From Chloroflexota bacterium (GTDB lineage: Bacteria > Chloroflexota > UBA6077 > FW602-bin22 > JAMCYS01): DNA of 64,000 nt. Position numbers and translations under genes: made by a program. Where the stretch lies: the NCBI GenBank assembly GCA_023473795.1, contig JAMCYS010000033.1, positions 1 to 64,000 of the forward strand, in the 5' to 3' direction. The notes under the pieces were generated by a model. It did not search any database. It was not told the origin of the DNA and saw only the letters and a program-made list of their open reading frames with translations. This document shows positions 59,148-64,000 of this stretch, one piece after another (within the stretch, counting starts at the first letter, position 1; every line of letters begins with the position of its first letter).

Positions 59148-59903
59148 ATGCCGTTGGTTACTGTCTCGCGCCAGTGTGGCAGCGGTGGCCGAGAGATCGC
59201 CCGTGCCGTTGCCGAGATATTGGGCGCCACGTATGTAGACCGCGACCTCATCAGCGAGGCTGCACGACGCATCGGCGTCGCGGAATCGCTCGTCTCGCGG
59301 CACGACGAACGAGTGGCGGGACCGACTGAGCGTCTCATCGAGGCAGTGGCTCTCGCGTTCACTATCAACCGTCCGGCACGCGGCGGCGGGCGCCCGCCTA
59401 CCTCTGCCGGCCCGACAGACGCCGAGACGGCTGCCGCGACTCGGCACGTGATCAGAGAGATCGCCAAGGAAGGCAACGCCGTGTTCCTGGGACGCGGTGC
59501 CCAGGTCGTTCTGCGCGAAAACCCGAGAGTGCTGAACATTCACGTGGTCGCGCCGTTAGCGCAGCGCCTGGCCACCGTGATGCGCCGCGAGAGCGTGAGC
59601 GCTGAAAAGGCGCGCCAACTGATCAGGGACCTGGAAGAGGAACGGGCGGCTTACCTGCGCGCCCACTACCAGGCGGACTGGGAAGACCCCCAGCTTTACC
59701 ACGCGGTAATCAACACCGGTCTCTTGCCCTATTCCTTGGCGGCCCAGGCCATCGTCGTTATGGCGACCGCGCTGGACGAGTCCCATCCACTGCCTCAATC
59801 TGAAGGCTCGCTGGGACAAGACCTATCCCGGCTGCGGGAGTCTCTTCAGGTAATGCATGAGGCGGCTCGGGCCTCGCTCGAACGCTACAAGCACAGGCTC
59901 TGA
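59148..59903 (+). CDS. Cytidylate-kinase-like protein
   Basis: 251 aa from ATG 59148 behind GAGGGGG (the GTG at 59139 lies inside the ribosome-binding region). P-loop VTVSRQCGSGGREIARAVAE, then GATYVDRDLISEAARRIGV, EGNAVFLGRGAQVVL (Walker-B-like strand and LGRG), RVLNIHVVAPLAQRL and RRESVSAEKARQLIRDLEEE (lid). This is the cytidylate kinase-2 group; true substrates of the group are mostly unknown. Confidence 0.85.
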   Translation: MPLVTVSRQCGSGGREIARAVAEILGATYVDRDLISEAARRIGVAESLVSRHDERVAGPTERLIEAVALAFTINRPARGGGRPPTSAGPTDAETAAATRHVIREIAKEGNAVFLGRGAQVVLRENPRVLNIHVVAPLAQRLATVMRRESVSAEKARQLIRDLEEERAAYLRAHYQADWEDPQLYHAVINTGLLPYSLAAQAIVVMATALDESHPLPQSEGSLGQDLSRLRESLQVMHEAARASLERYKHRL

Positions 59904-59939
59904 GAGACTAAGAGAACCGCGGAGAGGGGCGCGGACCGG

Positions 59940-60699
59940 CTAGGCGGCGTCGCGCCCCTCGTCGTTCCCATCCTCGGCTTCCGGCTTGCCTGTCGCCGCG
60001 GGTCCCCCCTCCGGGGTACCGGCCGGAATGCCCGGTCCACCCGCGGTCTCAGCATAGAAGAGCCGCTCCCGGCCACCGGCCGCTTCGGCCACTACCAGCA
60101 GATGCTTGCAGGGGATGCCGCGGTACTGGAAGTCGGGGCATTCGCAGCGAATCTGCTCCCCCTCCCCCACCTTCTCGGGGGGCGGCAGATGGACGCGGTA
60201 CACCAGTCCCGGCTGACGCTCCGAGGCGACTTCGTACTCTCCTCCGCCCAGGTCGCGAACGGCCAGTCGTTCCGCACGCCTGGTGCGCTCGGGCAACCAC
60301 TGGATCAGCGGGGCCAAAGCCACGGCCCGGGCCGGGTTGGCGCCGGGAGTAACGGGAACAATTGGCAAGCCCTGGGCGGCCTGGCGTGCCTCCGCTGCCA
60401 GACCGGCAAGGTCCCGGGGGGTCTCCCCGGCCGCGCCAGAGATCCATCAACCAGCGCTCATCCACCATCAGGTCCGGTGAGGAAACCCCCAGCTCGCCGG
60501 CCAATCGTACGCCCATCAGAACGGCCCTCAATGCCGCCTGACGGGCCGTCGCAGGCCCCAGATAGTAGGCTCGATGGGAAACCAGCCGGCCTGATGAGCC
60601 GGCGATGAACACTCCGGCCGCGGCAGGACCCGGGGCTGTCAGGGCCAGAGCCCCCGCAACGTACAGGTGGGACGCTTCCTGTTCACTATTGCGCTGCAC
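59940..60699 (-). pseudogene. RNase-H-like plus SWIM zinc-finger protein, frameshifted
   Basis: GTG 60699 with AAAGGAGG 5 nt upstream starts frame A: SHLYVAGALALTAPGPAAAG, RAYYLGPATARQAALRAVLM, SPDLMVDERWLMDL, an RNase-HI-like fold. At about 60445 the coding potential shifts frame: ISGAAGETPRDLAGLAAEAR and GLPIVPVTPGANPARAVALA lead into the SWIM finger IRCECPDFQYRGIPCKHLLV (CxC...CxH) and an acidic tail. The ORF track shows the halves as 60049-60855 and 59940-60368. One missing base (real or sequencing error) or a programmed shift would reconnect them. Confidence 0.75.
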
Positions 60700-60826
60700 G
60701 TTTGCCTCCTTTCGGCGGTCCTTGCCGGGCCGCCCCACCGGCAGACCGCAGGTACCACGCCAAAGGCGCAGCAGATCTCCAATTGTGCGGCAGTGGCTGA
60801 CGGTGGGCAGATAACCGTAGATTTGC

Positions 60827-60855
60827 TTGACTTTTCGCTTCCTGTCGCCTATCAT
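60827..60855 (+). promoter_or_regulatory. Sigma-A-type promoter for KGG-repeat gene
   Basis: TTGACT, 17-bp spacer, TATCAT; predicted leader about 97 nt ending in GGAAAGGAGGTGAT, which matches the full anti-Shine-Dalgarno sequence. Confidence 0.7.
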
Positions 60856-60958
60856 GCTTAGCAGCCTAGCAAAGATGCGCGTGCTGCTTGAGTCAGCCGG
60901 AGAATGCCTTAATCAGTGGGCTTCCAAGGGAAACTGCACGGAAAGGAGGTGATTTGAG

Positions 60959-61264
60959 GTGAGCGGCGACATGACAGTCAAAGAGGCTGGACGCAGGGGC
61001 GGGCGAGTGGTCAAGGAACGCTACGGTTCCGGCTTCTACTCGCAGATTGGCAAGAAGGGTGGCGAGGCGGTTGCCGAGCAGCGGGGCGCGGAGTTCTACT
61101 CCCAGATCGGCAAAAAGGGCGGCGATACGGTCAAGGAGCGGCACGGGGCCGAGTTTTACGCCGAGATCGGCAAGAAGGGCGGCACGGCCGTCAGAGAGAA
61201 GCACGGCTCGGATTACTACAGCGAGATCGGCCGCAAGGGCGGCAAGGCCATCAAGAAGAAGTAA
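60959..61264 (+). CDS. KGG-repeat stress protein (Em/GsiB-like)
   Basis: 101 aa, GTG 9 nt after AGGAGG. Four to five tandem repeats of about 20 residues (QIGKKGGEAVAEQRGAEFYS, QIGKKGGDTVKERHGAEFYA, EIGKKGGTAVREKHGSDYYS), the bacterial KGG/LEA-1-like motif. Hydrophilic and disordered. Relatives accumulate under stress, desiccation or starvation; the near-perfect ribosome-binding site suggests high expression. Confidence 0.88.
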   Translation: MSGDMTVKEAGRRGGRVVKERYGSGFYSQIGKKGGEAVAEQRGAEFYSQIGKKGGDTVKERHGAEFYAEIGKKGGTAVREKHGSDYYSEIGRKGGKAIKKK

Positions 61265-61433
61265 TGGACACAACGGTTCCCGTCTGGGGGGGCCGGCGGC
61301 GCTCTGGCCTGCGAGGGCAGAGTAAGCCTCCGGCCCCTATTGCGTTTTCTGCGCCCAGGCGTCACAATGGGCGCTCGTATCTTCACGGACCCCGGCGTGT
61401 TTCTATCTCTGGGTCCCAGACTGGGGAAAGTCG

Positions 61434-62021
61434 ATGTCTTGGCCCGAATCGGATGAGCTGCTGGTCGAGCTGGCCCGCACTGATCGCCAAGCGTTCGGCG
61501 AGCTGTACGAACGGCACGTCAAGCGCGTGTACAACTACATCTACTACCGGGTCAGTCGCCAACAAGACGCCGAGGACCTTACGGCTAGGACCTTCACCCA
61601 GGCGCTGGCCCACCTGCCGCGTTATCGGCAGCAGGGCGTGCCGCTCTATGCCTGGCTATTGCGCATCGCTCACAATCTAGTAGCCAACTGGTACCGCGAC
61701 AACAAGCGGCTTCTGGTGCCGTTGGAGGACGCAGGCGACCTCGGCAGCCGCGACGGCAACCCGGAGACGGAAGCTGAGGCCGGTGAAGAACGGCGGACCC
61801 TCCTGGCGGCGGTGGCCCAGCTGCCGGCCGACAGGCAGCAACTGATTCTGCTGCGCTTCTCGGAGGGGTTGAAAGCCGCGGAAATCGCCGTAATCATGGG
61901 GCGAAGCGAGGGGGCAGTCAAGGCACTCCTCCATCGCACTTTGGAAGGCCTGCGCAAGAACCTGAGTGAGCGCCGTCCGGCGGCGGGCAAGGCGAGGACG
62001 TTTCCTTTTGGGGGGAGGTAG
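61434..62021 (+). CDS. ECF-type RNA polymerase sigma factor
   Basis: 195 aa. Sigma2: DRQAFGELYERHVKRVYNYI, RVSRQQDAEDLTARTFTQAL, YAWLLRIAHNLVANWYRD. Sigma4: LPADRQQLILLRFSEGLKAA, EIAVIMGRSEGAVKALLHRT. ATG after GGGGAAAGTCG. The next gene, 4 bp on, encodes a small membrane protein that may be its anti-sigma factor. Target genes unknown. Confidence 0.92.
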   Translation: MSWPESDELLVELARTDRQAFGELYERHVKRVYNYIYYRVSRQQDAEDLTARTFTQALAHLPRYRQQGVPLYAWLLRIAHNLVANWYRDNKRLLVPLEDAGDLGSRDGNPETEAEAGEERRTLLAAVAQLPADRQQLILLRFSEGLKAAEIAVIMGRSEGAVKALLHRTLEGLRKNLSERRPAAGKARTFPFGGR

Positions 62022-62025
62022 GGCC

Positions 62026-62382
62026 ATGGCAGCCGAAGAAGAGGAGAGCGGGCTGCTCAATCGCTTTATCGAAGGGCTTCTGGTTGGCGACGAGCGGCAA
62101 GCGTGGTCGCTTGTTTCCGGCAGCGCCGAGTTGACGGCCCTGGCCTGGCTGGCGCGCAGCTTGCGCCAGGCTCTTCGCCCGGTGGAACCAGAGCCGGCTT
62201 TTCGGGCCAGCCTGCACGCTACCCTGGTCAGCAGCGCCATCCCCGCCCGGCGCGAAGAGTCGTGGGCCACTCAGCACAGGACCGAGCTACTTATCGGGGC
62301 CGCGCTTGGTTCAACCCTCTCGATAGCAGGCGTCGTGGCGCTCGTGCTCAGGCGGCGCCAGCCGGCGCGGAGAGCCGCCTAG
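62026..62382 (+). CDS. Small membrane protein, possible anti-sigma partner
   Basis: 118 aa from ATG 62026 behind GGGAGGTAGGGCC; the longer ORF-track start lies in the sigma gene. An acidic helical N-terminus (ESGLLNRFIEGLLVGDERQA), a middle like the DUF5667/anti-sigma juxtamembrane region (RPVEPEPAFRASLHATLVSS), and one C-terminal membrane helix (LIGAALGSTLSIAGVVALVL). No zinc-binding HxxxCxxC motif. Confidence 0.7.
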   Translation: MAAEEEESGLLNRFIEGLLVGDERQAWSLVSGSAELTALAWLARSLRQALRPVEPEPAFRASLHATLVSSAIPARREESWATQHRTELLIGAALGSTLSIAGVVALVLRRRQPARRAA

Positions 62383-62401
62383 GGCCAGGTAGCGCTGGTG
62401 A

Positions 62402-62887
62402 CTAGCGAGTCAGCCCCAGCGCGGCCAGGGCGGTCTCCTCTTTGGCGCGCATCGCCTCGCGTTCCGCCAGGCTCTCGTGGTCGTAGCCCAGCAAGTGCAG
62501 CAGACCGTGAACGAAGAGATAGGCCAACTCCCGCTGGCGGGAGTGCCCGTACTCGGCCGCCTGCGCGGTTGCCCGCGGCAGCGAGATGACGATATCCCCC
62601 AACTGTCTGAGTTCCCCCGGGGGAAGCACAAAGGCGTCCTCGGTCCCACTGCTATCCAGAAGCGGAAACGACAGAACATCGGTGGCGGCATCAACGCCAC
62701 GGTAGCGGGCGTTCAGTTCCTGAATCGCCGCGTCATCCACCAAGGTTACGTCCACCTCGACCGGCCCCTGCCAGCCTTCGCGGCTCAGCGCTGTCTCCGC
62801 CACATCTGCCAGAAGACGCAAGTCGACCTCGGCTTCCCACTCTGGTGGAATATCCGGCACCAGCCGCACGAAGAGAGGTCGGTCCAC
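62402..62887 (-). CDS. ybeY: Endoribonuclease YbeY (16S rRNA maturation)
   Basis: 161 aa, GTG start. Signature ELAYLFVHGLLHLLGYDHES (HGxxHxxGYDH, three His for zinc), ELNARYRGVDAATDVLSFPL (substrate arm with the conserved Arg and TDVLSFP), LGDIVISLPRA. Required for rRNA processing and ribosome quality control. Follows the pgpH-like gene by 11 bp, the normal order. Confidence 0.95.
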   Translation of the reverse strand: MDRPLFVRLVPDIPPEWEAEVDLRLLADVAETALSREGWQGPVEVDVTLVDDAAIQELNARYRGVDAATDVLSFPLLDSSGTEDAFVLPPGELRQLGDIVISLPRATAQAAEYGHSRQRELAYLFVHGLLHLLGYDHESLAEREAMRAKEETALAALGLTR

Positions 62888-62898
62888 AGTTCGGCGTC

Positions 62899-64000
62899 CT
62901 AGGTTGGGCCCGGGTCGCCCGACCTGCCGCCGGCAGGTAAGGCAGGCTGCGCCTCCTGCACCTCGGTGGGCAGCGCGGGTGAGGCCACTTCCGGGTATTT
63001 GACGCGGGGGTGGAAGATGCCTTGCATGACGCTAGTGAAAGCAACCTTGATCCGGTCGATATCCCGCAGGCTCAGGTCGCACTCGTTCAACTGGCCCTCA
63101 ACGACCATCTCGTTGATCAGCTTACCGACCAAGCGGGCAATGCCCTCCGCGGAGTGATCTTCGGAGGAGCGGAGCGCTGCCTCTACTGTATCAGCCAGCA
63201 TGACTATGGCGGCCTCTTTGGACTGAGGTTTCGGACCGGGGTAGCGGAAGTCCTCCTCCTCCACCGGCTGATCGGCGGCACCCTGGCTAGCGCGATGGTA
63301 GAAGAATTTGGCCAGCTTCGTGCCATGGTGCTGTTCGATTATGTCGCGCACTTTGCTGGGCAGACCGTGCTGTTGGGCCAACTGCAAACCATCGCGGACG
63401 TGGGAAGTAACCAGCTTGGCACTCATCCGCGGGTTAAGGGTGTCGTGAACGTTCTGCCCTTCAAACTGATTCTCGACAAAGCAATAGGGCCGCACAACCT
63501 TGCCGATGTCGTGGTAGTACGCGCCGACGCGCACAAGTAGCGAATCCGCACCCACCTGCTGCGCCGCGCGCTCGGCGAGGTTCGCCACGACGACGCTGTG
63601 ATGGTAGGTACCCGGCGCCTCCGTCAGCAGGCGGCGGAAGAGCGGCTGCGAGGGATGAGCCAGTTCCAGCAGGCCTGAAGTGGTCGTGATGCCGAAGAGG
63701 TGACCGAGAGCGGCTGAGGTGCCCAGGGTCAATACCGTCGACAGCCCGCCGTTGACCAGGCTGATGAAACCGATCGTCGCCAGCTGGGCCAAGTCGACGT
63801 CTTGTCCGACGAGCTTGAAGCCGGCCACCACGAGGAAATTGGCCACGCCCACCAGAAGCCCCGCCAGATAGGCGACGACTTGCCGTTCCATGCGCCACAC
63901 GCCCAGGACACCCACCAGACCCGCGACGAGTGACGCCGTCAGCAGCTCCAGCGAACCGCCGGCGACGAGACCGATCAGGGGCGCCAGGACGGCGATCGAG
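62899..64000 (-). CDS. PgpH/YqfF-type 7TM-HD phosphodiesterase (5' end outside window)
   Basis: At least 366 codons; the frame stays open to the window edge (ORF-track M at 63915 is internal: ...LTASLVAGLVGV precedes it). Four or more membrane helices, then the HD domain: GTYHHSVVVANLAERAAQQV (H...H), LVRVGAYYHDIGKVVRPYCF (HD), LVTSHVRDGLQLAQQHGLPS, IIEQHHGTKLAKFFYHRA, AIVMLADTVEAALRSSEDHS. The family hydrolyses cyclic di-AMP. Operon with ybeY. Confidence 0.93.
   Translation of the reverse strand, partial: SIAVLAPLIGLVAGGSLELLTASLVAGLVGVLGVWRMERQVVAYLAGLLVGVANFLVVAGFKLVGQDVDLAQLATIGFISLVNGGLSTVLTLGTSAALGHLFGITTTSGLLELAHPSQPLFRRLLTEAPGTYHHSVVVANLAERAAQQVGADSLLVRVGAYYHDIGKVVRPYCFVENQFEGQNVHDTLNPRMSAKLVTSHVRDGLQLAQQHGLPSKVRDIIEQHHGTKLAKFFYHRASQGAADQPVEEEDFRYPGPKPQSKEAAIVMLADTVEAALRSSEDHSAEGIARLVGKLINEMVVEGQLNECDLSLRDIDRIKVAFTSVMQGIFHPRVKYPEVASPALPTEVQEAQPALPAGGRSGDPGPT

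Overview
The window is a GC-rich bacterial chromosome segment with frequent GTG and TTG starts, strong AGGAGG ribosome-binding sites and sigma-A type promoters (TTGACA/TATAAT-like). MrfA/MrfB helicase-exonuclease genes, a PgpH-YbeY pair, a KGG-repeat stress protein, a tungsten-type aldehyde:ferredoxin oxidoreductase and a GAAC-N4-GTTC SOS-type box together suggest a Chloroflexota-like lineage. That assignment is inference; there is no rRNA or ribosomal protein gene to anchor it.

1 to about 20,755: right-hand part of an integrated element (provirus). It has three blocks. A rightward block (1-6.5 kb) carries many tiny membrane and basic proteins, two paralogous methyltransferase-like proteins and a Zot/FtsK-like P-loop ATPase, with two HNH endonuclease insertions, one broken against an integrase fragment. 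A leftward block (6.5-14.4 kb) looks like an early/replication operon: a Cro-like repressor, an excisionase-like HTH protein, a replication-O-like protein containing five iterons, and about ten small zinc-ribbon or one-helix proteins, several too short for the ORF track. A rightward lysogeny block (14.5-20.6 kb) holds an ImmR/ImmA-like repressor-protease pair, an Mrr-like nuclease, an HNH protein, a second ImmA-like protease behind an SOS-like operator, and a tyrosine integrase. It ends at a 3' tRNA-Lys fragment, presumably an att site. No tail, terminase, portal or canonical capsid gene is visible, so a tailless, possibly membrane-containing virus or a plasmid-like satellite is the most interesting reading.

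20.8-30 kb: a truncated DNA-methylase start and an intact single-polypeptide (type IIG-like) restriction-modification enzyme lie next to the att site. An oligopeptide ABC transporter operon follows (lipoprotein SBP, DppC, fused DppD-DppF ATPase, DppB), with its own promoter and hairpin leader.

30-39 kb (leftward): a GT9 glycosyltransferase, an MBL hydrolase, the mrfB-mrfA repair pair preceded by a degenerate DNA methylase joined to a possible nuclease domain, and a QueG-like Fe-S protein. 39-47.5 kb: three complex-I-like membrane subunits downstream of an aldehyde:ferredoxin oxidoreductase, then a DNA glycosylase. The AOR/glycosylase boundary carries an apparently perfect 1,360-bp tandem duplication, leaving broken copies of both genes.

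47.6-64 kb: a GT39-like and a GT2 glycosyltransferase, cobyrinate a,c-diamide synthase, the complete phosphate regulon (phoR, phoB, phoU, pstB, pstA, pstC, pstS), a cytidylate-kinase-like protein, a frameshifted RNase-H/SWIM gene, the KGG protein, an ECF sigma factor with a small membrane partner, ybeY, and the 3' part of a pgpH-like HD phosphodiesterase cut by the window edge.
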